DNA of 64,000 bases from contig SUYH01000005.1 in NCBI GenBank assembly GCA_015060535.1, positions 1 through 64,000 of the forward strand. The letters are read 5' to 3'. The DNA is from Prevotella sp. (GTDB taxonomy: Bacteria; Bacteroidota; Bacteroidia; Bacteroidales; Bacteroidaceae). The position numbers were made by a program, and so were the translations under genes. Below the pieces are notes generated by a model. The model worked only from the letters and a program-made list of their open reading frames with translations. It was not told where the DNA came from and searched no databases. Positions within the stretch are counted from its first letter, which is position 1, and each line of letters begins with the position of its first letter. Shown piece by piece: positions 1 to 5,858 of the stretch.

Positions 1-327
1 GTTCGTGTCAAGCTTTGGCATCTGCTTGAAGTTCAGGCGCAGTGCGCCGTTGTCCTGACGGGTAATCGAGATGTACTGGCCGTTGAACACCTTTGGATTG
101 CGCTTCATGCTCCAGGGCAGCGTCTCGATGAATGTATAATGAGGGTCGCGCGAGAGGAACTCGTCGATGGTGCCCTCCTGATCGAGCTTCAAAACGCCCT
201 GATAACCCTTGCCCGCCTTCATCTTGCGGTCGCTGTGCAGAATGGTCTTAATGTCACAGCCCAAGTCTGTGTTGGTGTGCCAACCGTTGAGGTTGGTCTT
301 CTTTGAATGAATGTTCTTTTCTTCCAT
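1..327 (-). CDS. Partial hypothetical protein (C-terminus outside window)
   Basis: An open frame starts at an ATG at 327 and runs to the left edge without a stop, giving 109 residues. It begins MEEKNIHSKKTNLNGW and has a mixed, charged composition with no signal peptide or membrane segment, so it is probably cytoplasmic. Midway it reads GYQGVLKLDQEG and later TFIETLPWSMKRNPKVFNG, the kind of short conserved blocks seen in mobile-element-associated Bacteroidales proteins, but I do not recognise a family. Codon use looks like real coding sequence. The gene lies downstream of the 520-1254 gene on the same strand, separated by a terminator, so it is probably its own unit. Confidence 0.6.
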   Translation of the reverse strand, partial: MEEKNIHSKKTNLNGWHTNTDLGCDIKTILHSDRKMKAGKGYQGVLKLDQEGTIDEFLSRDPHYTFIETLPWSMKRNPKVFNGQYISITRQDNGALRLNFKQMPKLDTN

Positions 328-456
328 TGTTTTCTTATTTTTTTAGGAAGTGAACATCTGATAGCGTTTCCAGTCTTGCGGCCAGATGTTTACCGGGACT
401 GGCGGGAGCCACGCTGGGGCTTTGTTCCCTTGGAATTCCGATGGCAAAGGTAAGCA

Positions 457-488
457 TAAAAAAAACGCTCCAGATGGTCTGGAACGTT
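457..488 (-). terminator. Intrinsic terminator after the 520-1254 gene
   Basis: Reading the minus strand, AACGTTCCAGA, a 3-base loop and TCTGGAGCGTT form an 11-bp stem with one mismatch, followed by a run of eight to nine T. It sits about 30 bases after the stop of the minus-strand coiled-coil gene. Confidence 0.8.
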
Positions 489-519
489 TTGGGAACGTTT
501 TGGGAAGGATTTGGGAAAC

Positions 520-1254
520 TCACTCCTGCGGGAGGCTGGATTTTTGAAATTCATCGACCAGTTTCAGCACGATTTCCCGACATTGGGAAAACATGCCCTG
601 GTCGTTTTTGCTCACGCGGACAGCGTCCATCCTACGCGGGTCGTAGTCCATGAACGACAGCGTGCAGATCTTCCGGATGCTCTCATAGCTGCACTCGTAT
701 TCAGCAGCGATGTCCATCTCGAGACTCCCGATCTTCTTGCAGAAGTCCTTGGCATCCACGGGGTAGTTGCATGCCCAGCGCAGCAGCCAGTAGGCACCGG
801 CCCATTTCCATTTGGCGTCGATAATGAGTCCCTTGCCTGCCGAGGACTCCAGCACCTGAGCAACCAGTTTGTCGTTGTAGGCATCGCCATCCTCGTTCAG
901 CTCTTTCACGCGGCGCTTGATGTCGCGGCGGAACTGAGTCACCTGACTCTTCTTCAGCAGCGGCTCGAACATCCTGCGGGCGTCGTCGCGCTTCGAGGCG
1001 TCCTCGAGCGATGCAATCTGGTCGACCACATTGTCGTAAGTCACACGGTTCGACCACTCGTCGTTACTCTTCCATTGTTCCAGCGTGTCCGTCAGGGCTG
1101 CATTCTCGCTCTCCAGTGCCTCCACTCGCTGCTTGAGTTGCTTGTTTTCCTCCATTGCATGCTGCATCCTGATGAGCGCGTTGATCAACTGCGCCACGAA
1201 GGCTTCATCTTGTAAAGGGTCGTCGTTACCCTGATTTAAAAATGTTGTAGTCAT
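520..1254 (-). CDS. Coiled-coil hypothetical protein
   Basis: A 244-residue protein if started at MTTTFLNQGN; an upstream in-frame ATG at 1302 would add 16 residues, but that extension looks like untranslated AT-rich sequence. Residues about 25-65 form a heptad-like coiled coil (MEENKQLKQRVEALESENAA). The C-terminal half contains ESSAGKGLIIDAKWKWAG and a Cys/Trp-containing helical stretch (YWLLRWACNYPVDAKDF). There is no signal peptide. I do not recognise the family. The architecture, a coiled coil followed by a compact helical domain, resembles small accessory proteins next to mobile DNA, but that is a guess. A clear terminator follows the stop. Confidence is high that it is a gene and low on function. 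Confidence 0.75.
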   Translation of the reverse strand: MTTTFLNQGNDDPLQDEAFVAQLINALIRMQHAMEENKQLKQRVEALESENAALTDTLEQWKSNDEWSNRVTYDNVVDQIASLEDASKRDDARRMFEPLLKKSQVTQFRRDIKRRVKELNEDGDAYNDKLVAQVLESSAGKGLIIDAKWKWAGAYWLLRWACNYPVDAKDFCKKIGSLEMDIAAEYECSYESIRKICTLSFMDYDPRRMDAVRVSKNDQGMFSQCREIVLKLVDEFQKSSLPQE

Positions 1255-1337
1255 ATAAAATAAGGATAATATATTGAATAAATAAATAGATTGCGGTTTC
1301 ATTCCGACCCACCTCTCTCGTGAAGGCGAATCGGCTG

Positions 1338-1345
1338 CGAAGTTA
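1338..1345 (-). promoter_or_regulatory. Weak candidate -7 element for the 520-1254 gene
   Basis: TAACTTCG on the minus strand is one mismatch from TAnnTTTG. No good -33 element is visible and the leader would be about 80 bases, so this is tentative. The rest of 1255-1593 holds no gene I can support, only the hairpin repeat at 1524-1552. Confidence 0.3.
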
Positions 1346-1523
1346 ATAAAAATCCGTCAATATCACACTAATTTTTTGCAGGATTTTTTTGCCTTTTAAC
1401 GTTTTTAAAAAGGGGCATTTTTACCCTTGTAAAATTCCTTTCCGGCTGATTCCCTTTATCTTGTCGGTGGCTCTCGCTGCCCGTGTCCGTTTTTTTTTGA
1501 CACAAGGGGTTGAAGTGAACCCA

Positions 1524-1552
1524 TGACACAAGGGGTCTGTCCCCCTGTGACA
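1524..1552. repeat. Hairpin repeat, copy 1
   Basis: TGACACAAGGGG, loop TCTGT, CCCCCTGTGACA: a 12-bp imperfect stem (10 of 12 pairs). A 28-base core is identical, in the same orientation, to 3296-3323. The left arm TGACACAAGGGGT also occurs alone at 1498-1510. This is a dispersed intergenic palindrome; the two full copies bracket both toxin-antitoxin-like pairs. Confidence 0.85.
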
Positions 1553-1593
1553 TTCTTCTGACAGGCCGTAGAGCTGATAGACGATGCGGTCAA

Positions 1594-1995
1594 TTATACC
1601 GCTATCAATTCCTGGCCTATTTCACGTACTGTATCAAGAATCAGCGTGACCCTTGCTTCGCTAGCCTTCTTCTTACCACTGATATACTGCGCCATCAGAC
1701 TCTGAGAAATTCCCAAACGGCGTGCGATAGCAGAAACATTCAACTCTGGGTGAGCCATAAAGATTTTGTAGAGTTGTGTCGTCTCCCGCTTATCAAAGAA
1801 CCCTTCAAAGCTCAAATCCTCATCAATGTCCTCCCAATGCAGTCCGTACTCATCAGCCTCATAATTGGCACGTTGTTCTTGGGTTGCATATCTTAGACGA
1901 GGATAGTCAGCGAATTTCTCGCATGCCTCACGTCCGTCAGCAGTCCTAATCCAAACCGCATCGTCAGTCAGCCAAATCTTCTCAATCTTCTCCAT
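1594..1995 (-). CDS. DUF2442/helix-turn-helix protein, probable antitoxin
   Basis: A 133-residue protein. Residues about 1-65 match the DUF2442 pattern (EKIWLTDDAVWIRTADGREA, then FADYPRLRYAT), and about 85-130 form an XRE-type helix-turn-helix (LNVSAIARRLGISQSLMAQY). The start at 1995 is chosen because a near-perfect ribosome site, AAGGAGGTAACT, lies directly before it; the upstream in-frame ATG at 2019 would overlap the preceding gene. It follows the DUF4160 gene by 13 bases. DUF4160/DUF2442 pairs are common in Bacteroidetes and are widely suspected toxin-antitoxin modules; here the HTH domain makes this the likely autorepressor. A matching operator-like palindrome lies in the operon promoter. 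Confidence 0.85.
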   Translation of the reverse strand: MEKIEKIWLTDDAVWIRTADGREACEKFADYPRLRYATQEQRANYEADEYGLHWEDIDEDLSFEGFFDKRETTQLYKIFMAHPELNVSAIARRLGISQSLMAQYISGKKKASEARVTLILDTVREIGQELIAV

Positions 1996-2008
1996 AGTTA
2001 CCTCCTTT

Positions 2009-2248
2009 TTATTTTGCATTATTAAAAAACGTATTCCAATGCTGAGCTATAATCTCTTCGTTATCCTCCAAGATTGCCTCTATCATTTTCAGTTCAGACG
2101 GTTTGAAACCATGATTATCAACCAATGAAATGGGCAGGATATTATATTTTGCCACCGCTCCACCTTTCTTCACGTGAATATGGATGGGCGTATGGTCGTT
2201 CCCATAGAACCAAAATCTGAAACCTAATAGCGTAAATACTGTCGGCAT
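2009..2248 (-). CDS. DUF4160 protein, probable toxin partner
   Basis: A 79-residue protein beginning MPTVFTLLGFRFWFYGNDH, followed by PIHIHVKKGG: the hallmark DUF4160 block with paired His residues in a strand. The start at 2248 is the first ATG; the frame extends to a TTG at 2257, which I reject. It is the first gene of a two-gene operon with the DUF2442-HTH gene. Members of this family are predicted toxins or partners of DUF2442 proteins; the biochemical activity is not established to my knowledge. Size is normal for the family and no key residue is visibly lost. Confidence 0.85.
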   Translation of the reverse strand: MPTVFTLLGFRFWFYGNDHTPIHIHVKKGGAVAKYNILPISLVDNHGFKPSELKMIEAILEDNEEIIAQHWNTFFNNAK

Positions 2249-2274
2249 ATCACTCAATCATTGCATTACTGCTG

Positions 2275-2306
2275 CAAAGATAGGTAATTATTTTATTACC
2301 TCCAAA
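2275..2306 (-). promoter_or_regulatory. Promoter with operator palindrome for the DUF4160/DUF2442 pair
   Basis: On the minus strand TTTGG (2302-2306) and TATCTTTG (2275-2282) are separated by exactly 19 bp, the Bacteroidetes consensus. The spacer is almost filled by a perfect inverted repeat GGTAAT-6-ATTACC (2283-2300). A repressor bound there would block sigma access, consistent with autoregulation by the HTH antitoxin. Confidence 0.8.
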
Positions 2307-2449
2307 TTTTGGACCAACTTTTTTATTCATCCATCTTCCATCGGCTCTCATCCATCAGACTTCAGAGGCTGTCATGGGGACAGGCACCAAATAGTCATTG
2401 GTAGATCACGGGACGGTTCTCTGATCTGTTTTAAAGATAAAACCAGGAA

Positions 2450-2478
2450 ACGGAAGTCATTCGCGGCTTCCGTTTTTT
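2450..2478 (+). terminator. Orphan intrinsic terminator
   Basis: ACGGAAG (2450-2456), a 10-base loop, CTTCCGT (2467-2473), then six T. It points along the plus strand, but no plus-strand gene lies upstream in the window. The 2307-2540 gap otherwise holds only a short imperfect palindrome around 2386-2405. Confidence 0.6.
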
Positions 2479-2540
2479 CGTCCGAGACCCTCTCTTATCC
2501 CCCTGTGTAGGGGGAAGAAGGATAAAAAAGTAGGGGGAAA

Positions 2541-2572
2541 TTTGTTTTTTTGTTCAATTTACACTATCTTTG
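2541..2572 (+). promoter_or_regulatory. Promoter of the PIN toxin-antitoxin pair
   Basis: TTTGT at 2541-2545, a 19-bp spacer, TATCTTTG at 2565-2572; the ATG follows 27 bases later. Confidence 0.85.
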
Positions 2573-2598
2573 CAGCGTGAAATCAAATAATAATTGTC

Positions 2599-2868
2599 AT
2601 GACAACCGCTGAACTCAGATCATCCATCGTGGCAGACCTCGACCAGATGAGCGTCGAGATGCTGGAGAACGTGCAGCACTATGTGCGCCGTCTGCGCCGT
2701 CATGCCCGTCCTACCAGAAGACCTTCTGCAACAAAGGCCGAAGTTACGGCGGAGACGGAAGAATTCACCCCGAGGGTGATGCGCTTCAAGCGAGGCAACC
2801 CCTGGTATGCCACCGACGAGGAGGTGGACCGCTTGCGTTACGAATACCTAACTGAGAAATTCAAATGA
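2599..2868 (+). CDS. Small basic protein, probable antitoxin to the PIN protein
   Basis: An 89-residue protein whose first 35 residues are helical and contain an Arg-rich stretch (YVRRLRRHARPTRR), followed by a flexible, charged middle and a C-terminus reading GNPWYATDEEVDRLRYEYL. Antitoxins of PIN/VapC-type toxins usually have a DNA-binding N-terminal part and a toxin-wrapping C-terminal tail; the layout fits but no DNA-binding family is recognised. Its stop overlaps the start of the next gene in ATGA, so the two are translationally coupled. The assignment as antitoxin is inferred from context and size. Confidence 0.75.
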   Translation: MTTAELRSSIVADLDQMSVEMLENVQHYVRRLRRHARPTRRPSATKAEVTAETEEFTPRVMRFKRGNPWYATDEEVDRLRYEYLTEKFK

Positions 2869-3290
2869 AGCGCGTATTCGTTGACGCAAACATCGTCATA
2901 GACCTGCTCTGCGAGCGCTATCCTTGGTTCCCCCAAGTGATGCGCATCTTCAACATGGGCGATCGCGGACAAATAGAACTCTACTGCTCGTCGCTATCGC
3001 TCGGTACCGCCAGCTATCTGATGGAGGCACGCAAAATGAGCCCACAAGACATCTTCGAGGGCATCGACCTGCTCTGCCAGATGTGTACACCGACCATAGT
3101 GGATGCTTCGGTTGTGAGACAGGCACTTGACTCCGATTTCACCGACTTCGAGGACGCCCTGCAGCACTTCTCTGCCAAGACCGTTGATGCTGACTGCATC
3201 GTGACGCGCAACAAGAAGGACTTCGGAACCTCCGAAATCCCCGTTTATGAGCTAGAGGAATTCATGGCATTGTTGGATAGCAACAAATAA
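2865..3290 (+). CDS. PIN-domain toxin (VapC-like ribonuclease)
   Basis: A 141-residue PIN-domain protein. It opens MKRVFVDANIVIDLLCERYPW with the first catalytic Asp of the DANIVIDLL motif, has acidic residues in the middle (DSDFTDFEDALQ) and ends with the DCIVTRNKKDF block typical of PIN nucleases. PIN toxins cleave RNA with a Mg2+-binding cluster of acidic residues; all the expected ones are visible. The size is normal. It overlaps the upstream small gene by 4 bases, and a copy of the 28-bp hairpin repeat lies just after its stop. Confidence 0.9.
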   Translation: MKRVFVDANIVIDLLCERYPWFPQVMRIFNMGDRGQIELYCSSLSLGTASYLMEARKMSPQDIFEGIDLLCQMCTPTIVDASVVRQALDSDFTDFEDALQHFSAKTVDADCIVTRNKKDFGTSEIPVYELEEFMALLDSNK

Positions 3291-3294
3291 CCCT

Positions 3295-3323
3295 AGACAC
3301 AAGGGGTCTGTCCCCCTGTGACA
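3295..3323. repeat. Hairpin repeat, copy 2
   Basis: AGACACAAGGGG, loop TCTGT, CCCCCTGTGACA. Bases 3296-3323 are identical to 1525-1552 in the same orientation. It begins 5 bases after the stop of the PIN gene and could also serve as a weak transcription end. Confidence 0.85.
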
Positions 3324-3382
3324 AAGGGCCTTTGGCATCCGAAGAAAAGTATTTAAAAGCATTGAAAATTATCGGGAAAACG

Positions 3383-3414
3383 TTTGGTTTTCTCGATATT
3401 TTTTTGTACCTTCG
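3383..3414 (+). promoter_or_regulatory. Promoter of smalltalk/M15 peptidase
   Basis: TTTGG at 3383-3387, 19 bp, TACCTTCG at 3407-3414 (one mismatch from TAnnTTTG). The leader to the ATG at 3486 is about 70 bases. Confidence 0.65.
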
Positions 3415-3485
3415 TAGGGTAAAAGAGAGGTGGTTTAGACCACGAAAATAACCCTAGTAATTAACAATTTAAAAACACAACGATT

Positions 3486-3587
3486 ATGAAGAAAAACACG
3501 ATTTGGGAAGTCCTTTTGAGGATTGTTATCGCAGCTGCAACCGCAGCTCTGACAGCATTGGGAACAACAGCATGCATGGGAGTATAA
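3486..3587 (+). CDS. Smalltalk family peptide
   Basis: A 33-residue peptide, MKKNTIWEVLLRIVIAAATA followed by ALTALGTTACMGV. It has a basic N-terminus, one hydrophobic helix and a lone Cys near the end, which is the pattern of the Bacteroidetes 'smalltalk' family. The function of the family is unknown; its members usually sit next to cell-wall amidases or peptidases, as here. Its TAA overlaps the ATG of the next gene as TAATG, so translation is coupled. An alternative reading as a lipoprotein signal fragment is less likely because the Cys is too close to the C-terminus. Confidence 0.85.
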   Translation: MKKNTIWEVLLRIVIAAATAALTALGTTACMGV

Positions 3588-3991
3588 TGGACTGCGTTCG
3601 CTTATCGCCTCACATTACGTTGGATGAATTCCTCAATGTGAGGAAGTACCCCGACAATAAACCATCGCTACAGCACGTGGCCAACATGACCTACGGCTGC
3701 CTGATGCTCCTGGAACCTGCCCGCGAGGCCGTCGGCCCCATCATCATCAACTCCGGTTGCCGCAACCCGCGCGTCAACGCTCTAGTCGGTGGTGTCGCTG
3801 GTTCGCAGCACCTCCTGGGCCAGGCTGCCGACATCCACCCCAAGGACCCTCAGCATTTCCAGCGTCTGGTCGATTTCCTCCGCCATCACGCCCTGACCGA
3901 CCAACTCCTCACCGGCAATGGCTGGCTCCACATATCGTGGAACCCCTTCGGCATCCCTAGACATTACGTCCGCATCGGGTACTACAAGTGA
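3587..3991 (+). CDS. M15-family peptidase (D-Ala-D-Ala carboxypeptidase-like)
   Basis: A 134-residue protein of the Peptidase_M15 (VanY/DacA-like) type. The zinc motifs are visible: SQHLLGQAADIHP (His and Asp ligands, about residues 80-92) and WLHISW near the C-terminus (third His). It starts at the ATG overlapping the smalltalk stop; the frame is open further upstream (to 3503), but that part is the antisense-frame reading of smalltalk. There is no signal peptide, typical of this short group, which is often linked to prophage-like or cell-wall modules. It would cleave peptidoglycan stem peptides if it reaches the periplasm. Confidence 0.9.
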   Translation: MDCVRLSPHITLDEFLNVRKYPDNKPSLQHVANMTYGCLMLLEPAREAVGPIIINSGCRNPRVNALVGGVAGSQHLLGQAADIHPKDPQHFQRLVDFLRHHALTDQLLTGNGWLHISWNPFGIPRHYVRIGYYK

Positions 3992-3997
3992 CAACAA

Positions 3998-4026
3998 TCC
4001 CCGAGACTCGCCGTGAATCTCGGGGA
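3998..4026. terminator. Hairpin between convergent genes
   Basis: TCCCCGAGA (3998-4006), an 11-base loop and TCTCGGGGA (4018-4026) form a perfect 9-bp stem between the convergent M15 and DUF4421 genes. Flanking T-runs are poor on both strands, so efficiency is uncertain. Confidence 0.55.
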
Positions 4027-4044
4027 AAAAGTAGGAAATGCGGC

Positions 4045-5262
4045 TCAGAACCTGAAGCCTAGGGCGGCATAGGCTGTCCAGTCGGTCATGCGGCCTGAAA
4101 CGAGGTCGCTGCCGTAGCGGAACATGTTGTAATGGCCGGAGGCACGCAGATACCAGCGGTCCCAGTTATAGGTTACACTCAGTCGCGCGTCGAAATTGAA
4201 CTTGGGCTTGTTGCCGGTCTTCTGTTCCTGTTCGTTGGTTACTCCAATATAGGTGTCGGGGTCATACAGGAAATCGACCAACTCATCCTCCGTCATTTCT
4301 GCCAGTTCTTCCCTGTCCACTTCTACCCCCTTAGGATGATATAAGTTGAAGTCGTACAGATACTTGGAGGTGCGGTTGTAGAAGGTGAACATCGGCATGG
4401 CCATCGCGTTGATGAGCAGTCCCCGGGCAGGCACCCAGTTGTAGGCATATCCGATGCCGATGCTGCCCTGCGTGAACTTCACCTTTCCCACGTTTTTCAT
4501 CATCATCGTCAGCGGCCAGTTGGAGTCGGCACTGTAGTCGACACGGCTGTGGCAGTACATGCCGCCCACGACGAACGAACCGGCCGAGTGGCGCTGAATC
4601 AGCGAGTTGTCGTAGGCAGCAGCGTATGAGAAGTATTTGCCGTTGAGGATGTAATAGCCGTCGAGGAAGAAGGTGCGCACCTTGATGGGGTCTTCCATCC
4701 GGTCGTTGTCCGATTCATACTCAAAGGCCTTTTCACCATTGATATAGATGTCGGGCCTATCGCTCTTATAGGTGCTGATGCGCAGGTTGATGCCATAGCG
4801 GCCGCCCGTGGCTCCAAAAGAGAACGTGGAACCCGTAGTACGGCCCAGCTCCTTGGAAAATCCCAGTCCATAGCCGCGATAGCCTAACCACAGGCCTACT
4901 GAGGTGGAGAGTCCGTTGTTGCTCTTCGACACCATGCGGATATCGTCTTCATCCCACGAGGTTTCCATCTTCAGGGTCGATTGGTTTATCGTGGTACGTG
5001 CCTCAACGGACAGCTCCTGCTTCGGCTGCTCTATCCAGTTGCGGTCAATTGTTGATACTGCCGATGAGTCGATCAGCGTCTTCAGGAAGAACAGCGGCTG
5101 CAACAGCACCGGTTTACCCTTGGCGCCGTCGGCAGCTACCGACAGAATGCCTTTGCTTTTCTCTGCGGGCAGCGGTAAGTTGATTGAAACATTCTGAGCC
5201 GCTGCAGAGAGGGGCATCAGCGTGAATAAGACGATAGCGATTTTAGTCTTGATTGCTTTCAT
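4045..5262 (-). CDS. DUF4421 outer-membrane-type protein
   Basis: A 405-residue protein with a Sec signal peptide (MKAIKTKIAIVLFTLMPLSAAAQ) and the DUF4421 pattern: LIDSSAVSTIDRNWIEQPKQ after the signal, then alternating hydrophobic/aromatic strands to a C-terminal WTAYAALGFRF, as in beta-barrels. It is therefore probably an outer-membrane protein of unknown role. The start at 5262 is set by the signal peptide; the longer frame to 5463 reads antisense to the neighbour. A consensus promoter lies immediately before the start, giving an almost leaderless transcript, and its -33 element sits next to the 3' end of the upstream gene. Confidence 0.85.
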   Translation of the reverse strand: MKAIKTKIAIVLFTLMPLSAAAQNVSINLPLPAEKSKGILSVAADGAKGKPVLLQPLFFLKTLIDSSAVSTIDRNWIEQPKQELSVEARTTINQSTLKMETSWDEDDIRMVSKSNNGLSTSVGLWLGYRGYGLGFSKELGRTTGSTFSFGATGGRYGINLRISTYKSDRPDIYINGEKAFEYESDNDRMEDPIKVRTFFLDGYYILNGKYFSYAAAYDNSLIQRHSAGSFVVGGMYCHSRVDYSADSNWPLTMMMKNVGKVKFTQGSIGIGYAYNWVPARGLLINAMAMPMFTFYNRTSKYLYDFNLYHPKGVEVDREELAEMTEDELVDFLYDPDTYIGVTNEQEQKTGNKPKFNFDARLSVTYNWDRWYLRASGHYNMFRYGSDLVSGRMTDWTAYAALGFRF

Positions 5263-5267
5263 GTCTG

Positions 5268-5299
5268 CAAAAATACATAAAAAGGGTGAAACGGCCAAA
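5268..5299 (-). promoter_or_regulatory. Promoter of the DUF4421 gene
   Basis: On the minus strand TTTGG (5295-5299), 19 bp, TATTTTTG (5268-5275). The -7 element ends only 5 bases before the ATG. Confidence 0.75.
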
Positions 5300-5303
5300 C
5301 GTT

Positions 5304-5858
5304 TCACGATAATCTTTTGCAGACTAAGGCAACGAGGAAGGGGAATAGCAGGATGGCGACGATGGCGAGGAGGGTAGTCAGCGGCAATCTGGAGGGGCGT
5401 GCAGCACCATAGGTGGTCTGATACTGCAGCATGCGGTCGATGTAGGCATCGGCAGTAACCCAACGGCCTGCTGCTACCTCTTGGTTCAGACGGAGAAAGA
5501 CCTCGCTGATGTACTTGCGATGCTCGGCATCCATGCTGAGAGGCAAGTCATCGCCAGCAGCATACCATCTGACGCTGTTGTCCTGCTGATGGGGGAAGAT
5601 GCGCAAAGACTTCCAGCCACCAAAGCCAAAGACATACTCGGCAAACTGCTGTTCAGGGGTCAGCGAGTCGCTGGCGGCTATCTGATGGGTGCGGATATAG
5701 CTGCTGATGGGACAGAGGTTGCCCTCGCTGTCGGCTACCAGCAAACGACAAAAATGAGCGGCCGTAGCATGGGGTAACACCACCGGAGCACTATTGGCTC
5801 CGATGCTGCTACACCAGGCTACAGCCACTACGAAGAGTATGATACGGAAGTGACGCAT
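5304..5858 (-). CDS. Membrane-anchored periplasmic protein of the imelysin operon
   Basis: A 184-residue protein with an N-terminal signal (MRHFRIILFVVAVAWCSSIGA), a soluble middle part and one C-terminal membrane helix (LPLTTLLAIVAILLFPFLVA) ending in a short basic tail. The middle reads FCRLLVADSEGNLCPISSYI and later AEYVFGFGGW, which faintly recalls the periplasmic parts of cytochrome c biogenesis proteins, but I cannot name a family. It starts in TGATG overlap with the stop of the di-haem oxidoreductase, so it is the last gene of the porin-imelysin-oxidoreductase operon. A role in maturation or membrane attachment of the haem protein is inference from position. Confidence 0.7.
   Translation of the reverse strand: MRHFRIILFVVAVAWCSSIGANSAPVVLPHATAAHFCRLLVADSEGNLCPISSYIRTHQIAASDSLTPEQQFAEYVFGFGGWKSLRIFPHQQDNSVRWYAAGDDLPLSMDAEHRKYISEVFLRLNQEVAAGRWVTADAYIDRMLQYQTTYGAARPSRLPLTTLLAIVAILLFPFLVALVCKRLS

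Noticed and set aside
511..1215. 234-residue plus-strand open frame
   Set aside because: It lies opposite the coiled-coil gene, which has the better codon use, start and terminator.
5263..5463. N-terminal extension of the DUF4421 frame
   Set aside because: It is upstream of a clear signal peptide and consensus promoter, and lies partly inside the preceding gene.
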